Source: Aplectana chamaeleonis
Lineage: Eukaryota; Nematoda; Chromadorea; Rhabditida; Cosmocercidae
DNA length: 64,000 bases
Assembly: GCA_029168955.1 (NCBI GenBank)
Contig: JAPDOI010000288.1
Coordinates: forward strand, 763,501 to 827,500
Direction of reading: 5' to 3'
Part shown: positions 55,288-64,000 of the stretch, in pieces
Numbering within the stretch: the first letter of the stretch is position 1
How the letters are laid out: every line of letters starts with the position of its first letter
Translations under genes and position numbers: made by a program
Notes under the pieces: model-generated
Seen by the model: the letters and a program-made list of their open reading frames with translations, nothing else
Database searches by the model: none
What the model was told of the DNA's origin: nothing

Positions 55288-55740
55288 AGGCAGTGCTCAC
55301 GATAAATCTCGTTCTCGAGGTTGCAGTGCGAAACACTAAGTTGGCAGATGCTGGAGCGGATAGGGCTGAAGAAAGCGGCGCGAACGGGCCAGAACTCGAT
55401 AAAAATGGCTTTGAAAGTTTTCTCAGTGCGCCTACCTATCCTGGTCCGTCTTCCCCCCCCCCTTCGGACGAGCTTGTGGCGCCGCACACGTTTCAATGGC
55501 AAATTGCCAAGCAACTTAGCCAGCCCAGCCTGATCGATTCGCGCAGATTCCACAATTAGCGCGCACTTGCGGACATCAGCAGGGCCCATGATTCTCGTCC
55601 ACGCTCTAAACGTTTGAAAACGTTATTTTAACTATTCTGAACGTTTTCCTTGGCTGTTTCTTCACTTTCAGTTGCCTCACGACCAAAGAAGCCCATTTTT
55701 GGGTCGAACTCGAGTGCGATATTCATCGTGAACACTGCCT
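55288..55740. mobile_element. AGGCAGTG-type MITE, copy A5
   Basis: 453 bp with ends AGGCAGTGCTCACGAT and ATCGTGAACACTGCCT; flanks are TTGA and TCAA, so the TTAA target has mutated or the terminal repeats are longer. The interior differs from copies A1-A4. It includes a G-poor pyrimidine run at 55448-55462. Confidence 0.75.
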
Positions 55741-55824
55741 TCAATGTTGGAGTGGACCTAAACTGAGAAGGAAGTATTGATTGAAATGGCGAAACCGTTA
55801 TGGCTGTTCGGGCGGAGGCGCTAT

Positions 55825-56105
55825 GGCTGTGACCCCCGGGGGAGGGAAAAGAGGCACTCCGATATGGGCGGGGCCCTAGAGCGCATGGCCCGCGCACCTT
55901 CTCGTGGACAGCTTTTCGTGAATAAGAGAAACGAGTGGGAGAAATAGTAATCATCTGGTAGAGACGAAATCTGATGAGGGCGGCTAATAATTCCAGGAAT
56001 ATCCAGGATAAACGATTCTCGATGTAAAAGAGACTCGTCCACGAGAAGATGCGCGCGCCATGCGCTCTCAGGCTCCTCCCATATCAGAGTGCCTCTTCGG
56101 GCGCA
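55825..56105 (-). mobile_element. Palindromic element related to 42.6-42.84 kb
   Basis: The outer segments pair: GAGGCACTCCGATATGGGCG with the complement near 56080-56097, and CCTTCTCGTGGA with TCCACGAGAAG. The centre holds the sequence shared with 42593-42840. About 280 bp. Confidence 0.65.
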
Positions 56106-56292
56106 CCCTTTAGTTCAGTCCCAAAAGAAAGATAGAATAGGCTAGCTGAAGTAATTTAGCTTTTTTTCTGGAAATTAGTGGAAATAACAATATATTTTTG
56201 ACTTATTCGAGTAGTCGCATGAAAAAAAATCGAAAAATCATTCCACAGTCGATTGAAAAAGTCGACTTTTCATTCGAAAAGTCGAATAAAAA

Positions 56293-56436
56293 AAGGAGAA
56301 ACTGGGCCAAGCAAACCGACAAGTTTCCAGTTACAGTCGGGAAGAGAAGGCCGATGGATTTCGATCCATCGGCCTTCTCTTCCCGACTGTAACCGAAATC
56401 GTGTCGGTTTGCTTCGCCCAGTTTCTCCTTTTCAGG
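56293..56436. repeat. Long, nearly perfect hairpin
   Basis: AAAAGGAGAAACTGGGC... at 56293 pairs with ...CCCAGTTTCTCCTTTT ending at about 56436. The inner 30 bases (GTTACAGTCGGGAAGAGAAG and CCGATGGAT) pair perfectly around a TTCG loop at 56362. A transcript would fold into a stem of about 65 bp, a good Dicer-type substrate. Likely a tiny MITE. Confidence 0.85.
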
Positions 56437-56439
56437 GGC

Positions 56440-57055
56440 GTGCTTGACACATTATCGCTTATTCTTGTTTATTTGGGCTAATTAAGATTTCGAGCATGGC
56501 TCGGTTACTATACCGGTACATGATTAAGAGCGGCGGCCGCCTTGACGTGCAAATGGTCTCTGTTCTCACTGAAGCTATCTGTCTCGATCTTGTTCGCCAG
56601 AATTATCATTGTAAACCTAATGCGTGACATCCATGCCCAACGCTACGTTTGAAAGCCACTCCTCCGTCACGGAGTAAAGAGGACCGAAGTTGACACAACT
56701 CGCATTGTGTAAAACTCGAGCAAACTTGGTGAAAGCAAGCTGTGTAAATTCGTTGGTCTCGTTGGTTCAATAGACTGAGGCTGTGGAAAGGGAAGATTAG
56801 TTAATCACTACGTGAGTGTTCAGTAAATGAAACAAACCTTTAAATCTCAAGTTCTCATCTCTGCAAAAAGCCCATATTTTCTGTCCCATCTGAACTTGAC
56901 CGTGTTTGTCGAATTTGAAGCTATAGTCATCAGGAACTTCACAAAATTCTGAAAGCCTATCAATAAATGTACAGTGCCTTTCATAACTATACGCGCAACT
57001 GAGAAAATGCCTGTGTCGGCTTCTCATTGGCTGTCTTGAGACGCTGTCATCGTTA
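56440..57055. other. No supported gene
   Basis: A minus frame at 57027-56797 (RHCTFIDRLSEFCEVPDDYS) has no recognised family. Nothing else seen. Confidence 0.35.
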
Positions 57056-57058
57056 TTC

Positions 57059-57407
57059 CACCCCAGTCATAGTCGGCCGAAAACCGGCCGCCCTAGTCCC
57101 ACCCGTTCGATATGTATGAGAAACACGAAAATCGGGAAGAAATGAAGGGATTAAAAACATCCTCAACTGATAAAAACCCATCTCAAATATAAGAATCATC
57201 CTATGATCTGATGAAAAACGACCTCAACTGATAAGAACCGTCTCAAATGAGAAAATTCGGCTGATACGATTTAGGACGGCATACAGAAGGATAAATTTTA
57301 TCAGTTGAGATTTTTATCACTTCATTCCCTCCCGCTTCAGGTGTTTCTGATACATATCGACAGGGCGAGGCGAGGACGGCCGGATTTCTCCGACTATGGC
57401 GGGGGCC
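57059..57407. mobile_element. Harbinger-type MITE, diverged copy B4
   Basis: The right end CCGACTATGGCGGGGGCC matches the family terminus; the left end (CCCCAGTCATAGTCGG) is damaged. Internal CGTTCGATATGTATGAGAAA and GATACATATCGACAGGGCG are the inverted family motif. It also contains three CTCAACTGATAA-type short repeats. Confidence 0.6.
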
Positions 57408-57409
57408 TC

Positions 57410-58390
57410 AAATCAACCTACCTAGACGCCATAGTAGCTGTGATTACTTCGGAAATCATGTCGAACAAGAAAGAAATTGGAGATTTTCGAAGACTGACAG
57501 TTTTATGTTATTTTCGGGAAGGAAAGCTCTTCAAGTACAGAGAAACGCAATTACCTTTTTAGCGATTGTCTGGCTAGGCTTCGACGTGAGGTGTGATGTA
57601 TCACAGAGGAAGGGTCGGACCCGTCCACGTCCGGTGGGGGGTCGAACCCTCGACCAACCAAGAACAAATATGAGCTTCTATCAGGGCGAGGGGGGATTCG
57701 AGAGCCATACCGTAGGTATAAAAAATGACACCGAACTGAGACGGCAGAATGAGATAACAATAAGAGGTTAAATTAAAACTGGAGATCATATCGAGACGGC
57801 GAAATGAGGCAGGAGATAAAAAAACTAAAGAGTGAACGAAACAACCGCGCAATACAAATGAAGTAGGATAATAATTGGAGATGTAAATTGAGTGAGGAAC
57901 TCACAAGGAGAGGTGACAATTCTTTGGTGGAGAAAGCACACAAGACAACAGACAGCAGTAGCATGGCCATCGTAAGTGACCCGGACATGCAGGTGGAGTC
58001 GTGGCCAGGTAAAGTGTGTCGCCAAAGCGCTCATGAATCTGTCAGCAGCAGAGGTGTTAAGTAGTCACTGTCATCGAGGTCATTACAAGCGGACTATCCT
58101 GTCAACGAAATGACACAGATGTTGTAGCATTTGGTTATATAACGCTATTTTAGGCGATTTAAAATTCACATGTCCGATCCCGTCAAAGGTCAAAAGTTTT
58201 GCAAGGCTGGGAAATGATGGCTAGTTTACTGTTCAAGAAGAAAGCTAAATTGTTAGACAACTTCGAAGATGAGATATCGCTTGAAGTGTAAGGTTTTTTG
58301 TCCTGAGGGCACATTGGCGCTGTTTCGGGCACGAACGCTACATTAAGAGTAAGGCTGTCCGCATGTGAAGACGTTCTCAAAATATTATAG
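57410..58390. other. No supported gene
   Basis: Several frames of 65 to 88 residues overlap on both strands without any recognised domain. GTGGGGGGTCGAACCCTCGAC near 57635 looks like a T-arm but has no matching tRNA around it. Confidence 0.35.
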
Positions 58391-58394
58391 ACGC

Positions 58395-58786
58395 AGCTCG
58401 AAGCCGAAGAGCGCTACACTAGGTGGGGTCCTTGAAAAAAGTCCAAGTCCGGGATTATAACGGGAATTCTCAATCACTTTTTTGGAAAAATTTTATTTAG
58501 GGATTTTCGCGTTGCCGCAACGTACGGAAAACCTCGCTCTTAACCTAAGTAACTGATCTAATGTTTAGCCCGTTTAGATCGGTCTTTGGATGTCCATTTC
58601 AGGTGTGATACAATCGGTTGCATCCCACCTGAAAATGGGTCTCGAAAAACCATTTTGAACGCTAAAAACTCGATTAGTTAGTTAGGTCCAGAACTAAGTT
58701 TTCCGCCAAATGTTTCAGAATTTTCCTTATAATCCCGGACATTTTTCAAGGACCCCATCTAGTGTAGCGCTCCTCGGCTTTGAGCT
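58395..58786. mobile_element. MITE with AGCTCGAAGCCGAAGAGCGC ends
   Basis: About 392 bp. The left arm AAGCCGAAGAGCGCTACACTA then GGTGGGGTCCTTGAAAAA and CCGGGATTATAA returns inverted at the right end, with few differences over about 60 bp. Inner segments such as TCGTTGCCG are not paired. No coding frame. Confidence 0.82.
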
Positions 58787-58799
58787 CGTCCCCGGAATT

Positions 58800-60390
58800 A
58801 CACCTATGTGCATAAAATGAAGTAGAAAAACGGACTCCGCCAACTTACTGTAGCCCTCTTCGATATTGGGCTGCCTCCCAAATTTCTGGATACGTTAAAC
58901 ATGTACACAGGCATGCATGCAGACAGACATTCGCATTTCCTCACAGGAGAGGGGCCGAGAAAATTGCTCGATTGAGGAGGGCGGGGGGGGGTTGGACCAA
59001 AGTTGGGCTGTATCACACCTCGCGCTGTAGCCTTTCTCTGACTCATGTGATTGGTGAGCGAGAGTCAGTGAGAGCATTCCCAACCCCTCAACTGGATGCT
59101 TCGAGGTGTGTGCAAATCGGAAAACCACTAGGATTTTCAATTTTCCGCACAATGGCTGCAAACCAGTGACCATATGCATGAAAGCGCGGGCGCAGGAAGG
59201 GGCGCAACCCCTCCCACTCCCGGGGTATGTCAACCAATATTGAGCCTCCCTTCTCGAAATTTTGGTAGTGCTAGCATTTTTGTCGCCACAGGTGAGAGCA
59301 GAGACAGGCATGAGTAGTCGCCCGCAGAGACGGAGAGGAGACCGCCGGGTGGGAGGCTGCTGTGTCTCAGCTCTGCTATCAATGCATTCCGGCGGGCATA
59401 GCGTATCCGAACTCAATTGTGCGGCTGGACGGGCAGATCGTACGCTGTCTGTCAGGAAGATATTGATAATTTTCTGAGAGGTGAGGCCGACGTAACAGTC
59501 ATCCGCAGTTCTCTCCGACAACTCGCAACGTGGCTAGAAACCCTCCCGTTCACCCACCAGGTAGCCGCGGAGCTTCCTGTCTACCTGCCGCGTACACAGG
59601 AAGGTGTAACATGAAAAACTCGTCCAACATCGGATCAACTTAAGACCTTCCCGGGAAGCTCCCAGGACCTAATAAATTCGGCCAGAGAGGATTTTCGATA
59701 AAGAACATAAATCGTGAGTTACAGACCCTGACCTGATGCATACCCTCTCCCACGTACACGGCTAAAGTATTGGAAACTATGAAAATCATTTCGACGATTT
59801 TTTTTTCACACGGATACTAATAGGCTGTCAAGAAGGTCCTTGACTGATTTTGTGTCAGCGAATTTTTCCTTGCTCGTCTGTGATCTTTTGGTCAAGTGCC
59901 GGTGAGTCGCTGTCTCTCGAATTCAGTATCAGAATGCGAAAAATGTTCTGTGCCCAGTAAATCTTTGAAATCCCCGTCCTTTCTTTTCCATCCATTAGGG
60001 CTGCTCTAGTTCATTGAATGTAAAACTCTATATGGGCTAGGTCATATTTCCAGAACAGGTGTACGGATTTTTTCCGATTGGATGAATTTCGGATCTTCCA
60101 GGTGCACTGAGAATAGAAATTTTTCTACATACGGTGGCGTTGGGTACACCAAACTTAGTAGCTAATATTTGCGGATAGTGTCTTATCTTGAGAAATTTGA
60201 ATTGTGGATTACCTCCCGTGTTTTTCCGACATTAAACTTCACAAAAGTTTTCGGAGTTCGGGAAAAGGTGGATAATTGGCAGATTAATGACCAATAAATA
60301 GGACAGTTTTTATAGTACCTGACTATGATGTTCCTTGCCTCCCCCTCCCCTCAAATCATTGGATAATGAAGATATAACTAAGGTCGCTAG
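58800..60390. other. No supported gene
   Basis: A 208-residue minus frame (59521-58895) overlaps plus frames of similar quality; no domain, no codon or splice evidence. Confidence 0.35.
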
Positions 60391-60392
60391 GA

Positions 60393-60538
60393 TGAGTCCA
60401 GGCGGAGTAAGCAGCGGAGCGGTCGGTGATTGCAAAATATAAGGGTGATAAGGAGATTTTTACATGATAAGCCCGATAAGCTTTGCTTCGACCGGCTCAA
60501 AATGAGCGGCGTGGGCTGTATATGACTGAAATTGTCAA
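60393..60538 (-). repeat. Dispersed repeat, inverted copy of 32955-33105
   Basis: GTCCAGGCGGAGTAAGCAGC, GAGCGGTCGG, GCCCGATAAGC, TTCGACCGGCTCAAAATGAG correspond to the complement of the 33-kb copy in the same order. 60540-61520 shows nothing else. Confidence 0.7.
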
Positions 60539-61527
60539 TCTAGATTTTTTTTCAAAAACATGAGAGTTTCGCCTAACTGAAACGATTGCGTGAACTGCTT
60601 CTAGCGCTGTTATCTAGCTTCCACAGAATACGAATAAACAAAAACGATCCTTGTGACTAAAATGAGAAGGAGGAGACAGTGATAAATCTTGGAGGCACAA
60701 AGCATTTCTCCCTTATTGGGGAGACATCCCCCTGAAATGCCATTAACTAGCTGAAAAGTTGTTCTTTCGAATAATATACCCTATTTGATCAGAAGGTCAC
60801 ACGCAAACAACAAATATTTGGCTGACACATCACACACAAGGTTTTCCTATAGGCCCAGTATTTTCTCGGATCCTTGTGCAGCTCATTCGAGAAAAAACTT
60901 GGTATTCGAACAGAGATTTTTGCTGACCAGGTATCTCGTTTGGTGAAGGTGTATCTAGAACATGACATTCCATTAAAGATGTTCCAGTATGTACTGAGGA
61001 GGTTGTGCCCGCATAGAGCAGATCTACCGTCGTGATCTTTATGACGTCCAAAGCTCGAACTGTTTGCTGTGAGGTGGTGGTGTGTAGCAGGTTGGGATTA
61101 ACATTCTCTAGTAGACTGCTCCATCAGATCATGATCTTACTAGTGCGTCCGCCCTGTTACTTCGCCAGTGGCTTTTGCAGAATCGTGTTTTGATAGCTGT
61201 GGGTATGGGACACAGCATTAATGTTTTGTTTTCCAAATCCCCTTAATGTCTTAGAACTTCACAGAAGATTTTCATAGGTGGGGATTTTCACAGCTTTACG
61301 AGGAGAAAAAGGGTACACGAAAGCCAATTTTCGAGGTGTTCAGAAAATGGTCTCGGATTGAGCTTCAAACGTTTTTCTCGTGGTTGCTTTGGGTGCCGCC
61401 CACGAATATGAGGTCCACTTGTCAATGTTTCAAAACTCCGCCTGATTTGGTTCAAAGCTTGAAAATTGGGGAAAATTTGCTGGCAAAACGCGATTTTTGA
61501 CGATTGTTATGAATGTTACTGTAAAAT

Positions 61528-62106
61528 CGCCTTGAAACACCTATATAGAGGTCAGTTTCTGGAAATTTAGCTTCCTGGCAAAAGTAGCGTATTGGCAATG
61601 CCATTTAGAGGTCAGAAAAATTTCAAAAGTATCTTGAAATATCTTTAAAAAGTGATTTGGCGTAAAATGCAGTAATAAAAAAGCAGGGAAATGAAGTGAA
61701 ATAACCAAAAAATACGATTTGGTGGTCGATCATTTCACAAGCTTCTCCGTTAAACTTATCAAAACGAAATCAAGCACGATATGAAATGGAGCGTTGCCTT
61801 CACCTAGCATTATTACAGCTTTCAAAAATGGCTTAATGTTTCCGTTGCGCGCTTGATTTCGTTTTGATAAGTTAAGGAAGAAGCTTGTGAAATGATCGAC
61901 CACCAAATCGTATGTTTTGGTTATTTCACTTCATTTCCCTGCTTTTTTATTACTCCAGGCTATTTTACGCCAAATCACTGTTTAAAGATATTTCAAGATA
62001 CTTTTGAAATGTTTTTTGACTTCTAAATGACATTGCCAAATCGCAACTTCTGCCAGGAAGCTAAATTTTCAGAAATTTGACATATTTTACCCGAAGGTTC
62101 CATTTC
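61528..62106. mobile_element. Fold-back element FB3 (GATTTGGC family)
   Basis: Arms about 61553-61787 and 61847-62080 are inverted copies: GTGATTTGGCGTAAAAT with ATTTTACGCCAAATCAC, GCAGGGAAATGAAGTGAAAT with its complement, and AAACTTATCAAAACGAAATC with GATTTCGTTTTGATAAGTT. The segment ATTTAGCTTCCTGGCA(A/G)AAGT is homologous to FB1. The loop (61790-61845) includes CCTTCACCTAGCATTATTAC. Confidence 0.8.
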
Positions 62107-62159
62107 TGACTTCAAATTTGCTCCACGATTTCCATTTTGGAATGATGAAACATCTAACA

Positions 62160-62525
62160 GACGATATTGTCGAATGAGTGAATTTTTTGAAACCTATGAC
62201 TTGCAACCATAAAAAATAAAACTCATTGCCGCATTGGCTGCGAAATGTGAAAAATCGATATTAATGATCATTAATATTTGATCTTGCATGATGAGCAGAA
62301 TTTCCCAAACAAATGACTTAGAGCCATCAACAAACAAAAATCATTGCGGCATTCTGTGCAACAGGCGAAAAATCAATATTATTGATTGGTATTTATCGAT
62401 AATGACTGATGAGCAAAATTCCTCAACCAAGAAAACCAATCCCAAAAGCAATCACCACTGCTTGCCGCATTTTGTGCAAAAACCACGAAAATCGATAATA
62501 TTGATTATCGATCGATGATGTGTCA
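62160..62525 (+). repeat. Three tandem units of about 120 bp
   Basis: Each unit has GATGAGCA(G/A)AATT(T/C)C, then a CATTGC(C/G)GCATT or CTTGCCGCATTTTGTGC segment, then CGAAAAATCGATATTA or AAATCGATAATATTGATT. A palindromic TTATCGATCGATGA follows. No gene. Confidence 0.7.
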
Positions 62526-62689
62526 TGAGTACGAATTCTGACAAGTTCAGTACTTACCTACGACGAACTGTGTTGGTCCTCCACAGCCTCAGCAGAAAAA
62601 AGCAGTTTTCTTGCTCCACGGCTTATTTAGTATGTAAACCCACGATTTTGAGTTACCCTTCAAAGTAAAGGTATCGAGTTCAAATTGGA

Positions 62690-63010
62690 ATAGGAGCGAC
62701 CTGCATCCATTTCCAGCCTCCTGTCCAAATTGATCTCCCTAGCTCAATTTTAAATGTTAGCACAAGATCGTGAACGCCGTCTGAAAAAAGGAGATGAACA
62801 GAGAAAACTTGCGGTTTTTCAAAATTTTCGCAAATCCTAGGAAACCCTTCTAAACCATTTTTTCGCGTTACATACAACTTTTTGCGCTCTTTTCAATGCA
62901 ATTAAGAACTAATTTCCACCTTCAGCCTGAACTTTGATTTCGAAAAACGGGTTGCGCGCGTGACCGATTCAAAACCAAATCTAGGGCGCGCTTCGCGCGC
63001 ACCATAATTC
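62690..63010 (+). repeat. Dispersed repeat, copy of 2050-2430
   Basis: Same block order as the 2-kb copy, ending CAAATCTAGGGCGCGCTTCG then CGCGCACCA. 63010-63680 shows a small duplication (AAGTAATAGACCCCAGATCA and AAGTAATAAACCCCAGATTT near 63230-63280) and no gene. Confidence 0.65.
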
Positions 63011-63689
63011 CGCCTGCCTAACACAAATCTGTGGTCCACCCATCGATTCCCTTTGGATTACGGTATGTAACCGAAGGTATACGGTTGCTCGGTCAAACTC
63101 GCGCACTTGACTCAAAATTCCTCTGTGGGTGTTATGTGGGAGGCTGAACACGAATATGATGTCTATTTTTCGATTTCCAATAATGAAGGTAAGGAACGCC
63201 AGCTCAGAGGCATTGTGCACCATAAGTTCAAGTAATAGACCCCAGATCAACCATAAGTCCAAGTAATAAACCCCAGATTTGCGTTCAGCTCCTTGATCAA
63301 CCCCCAGTTTAAAGTTTTGAGCCAACCAAAGATTTTTTTGAACACTCCCAGAATTTCTCTGATGGGTACCCTTACCTTTATGGGAGGCAATAAAATGCCC
63401 TTTCTTGGAAACCGCGGGCCATTTAGGAAATTTTAGACACGGGTTACTTATGTACTGTCACAGACCTACAGCAGCGAAAACATGGTTTTAAAAATCGTCG
63501 CGGCGCGGGTGCAGAAGTGCGAAGCTAGTGTCAGTCTAAAAATCTGCTAGAAGTTCACTGGTCGCTCGGTCGAGTTGAAAACATATCAAACAGATCGAAG
63601 GAGCTTTCGAAGAAGCGCTCTCCTCGATTCCCCTAATTTCTACCTGTTCTCCTTGTTGTCAAAACGAGTGCGGTACCTGTCAACTTAGA

Positions 63690-64000
63690 AGGAGTGTTCA
63701 CGACAAAAATCGTTTTTCTGTTTTTCCTTCTCTCTTAAAAATCCTCCTATCTCGTGCTGATTCCAATGATGCCTCTAGAATCGTACAAGGCTTCTCCGAA
63801 CGGAGTTTTGGTCCCCTCAAAAATTGAGCTAGGGAAGCATGGTGGACGAGTTGTTCGAGGCTTGTGACTTCCGTACTTTGTAGCCGATGTATGCGAGCTG
63901 ACCTGAGTAAATGGAAAAGTTGAGCATGAAGCGAAGAACGGGGCTATTGATTGGGAATCATAACTCATTTCACGATCTCGAGTTCTCATTTGTTTACGTC
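63690..64000 (-). mobile_element. TTAA-type MITE, copy A4, cut by the window end
   Basis: Starts AGGAGTGTTCACGACAAAAATC and runs off the window. Homologous to copies A1-A3: GGTGGACGAGTTG, CTTCCGT, CCGATGTATGCGAGCTGACC. The minus frame (MRTRDREMSYDSQSIAPFF) continues the conserved peptide of the family. Confidence 0.85.

Noticed and set aside
57600..57670. A tRNA suggested by a T-arm-like GGGGGGTCGAACCCTCG
   Set aside because: No D-arm, anticodon arm or acceptor stem can be matched.
58895..59521. A 208-residue minus-strand frame as a gene
   Set aside because: No domain, several competing frames on the other strand, and no splice support.

Overview
The window reads as repeat-dominated genomic DNA of a nematode. 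Reasons: introns of about 60 bp with GT...TTTCAG borders inside a retroelement; degraded RTE-type, CR1-type and Penelope-like elements whose encoded proteins resemble those known from rhabditid and strongylid nematodes; and many short DNA transposons. A clade V (strongylid or other rhabditine) worm is my best inference from the RTE sequence, but the species cannot be told. I find no complete host gene, no rRNA, no convincing functional tRNA and no CRISPR. Nearly every long reading frame is either part of a mobile element or an artefact of a minisatellite whose period is a multiple of three.

Layout. 1-6 kb: a palindrome over 1.1 kb long at the left edge, then fold-back elements, three Harbinger-type MITEs (TAA/TTA duplications) and the first of a family of about 485-bp MITEs with TTAA duplications. 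8.5-12.3 kb: two minisatellite arrays (21-bp and 32-bp periods). 12.3-21 kb: mostly unassigned DNA, a (TTG)n microsatellite, and a roughly 3-kb element with long inverted repeats that contains a further palindrome and minisatellite. 21.8-29.3 kb: the best-preserved part of the window, a Tc1/mariner fold-back derivative (21840-29270) carrying a 5815-bp DIRS-type tyrosine-recombinase retrotransposon (23025-28839). 29.4-40.5 kb: a TIR element, 42-bp minisatellites in opposite orientations, a truncated Penelope-like element with inverted arms, more fold-backs and TTAA MITEs. 40.5-50 kb: MITEs, duplicated unknown DNA, two fragments of RTE-type LINE and one weak candidate host exon. 50.2-54 kb: a CR1-type LINE with intact ORF1 and frameshifted ORF2. 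54-64 kb: MITEs, hairpins, a fold-back element, and a last TTAA MITE cut by the window end.

The DIRS element is the centrepiece. Its minus strand encodes a gag-like region, reverse transcriptase with RNase H, and a tyrosine recombinase with all expected catalytic residues. Two short introns join gag and RT into one frame, and the only lesion seen is a one-base frame change at an 11-base homopolymer. Its 132-bp inverted repeats look identical, and an internal complementary region reproduces both outer ends joined as in a circle junction. The boundaries predicted from that region agree exactly with an empty site preserved in the opposite arm of the host Tc1 palindrome. A second theme is that nearly all minisatellites here, whatever their period (21, 32 or 42 bp), descend from one 21-bp unit with the core GTGTGCAGGAC.
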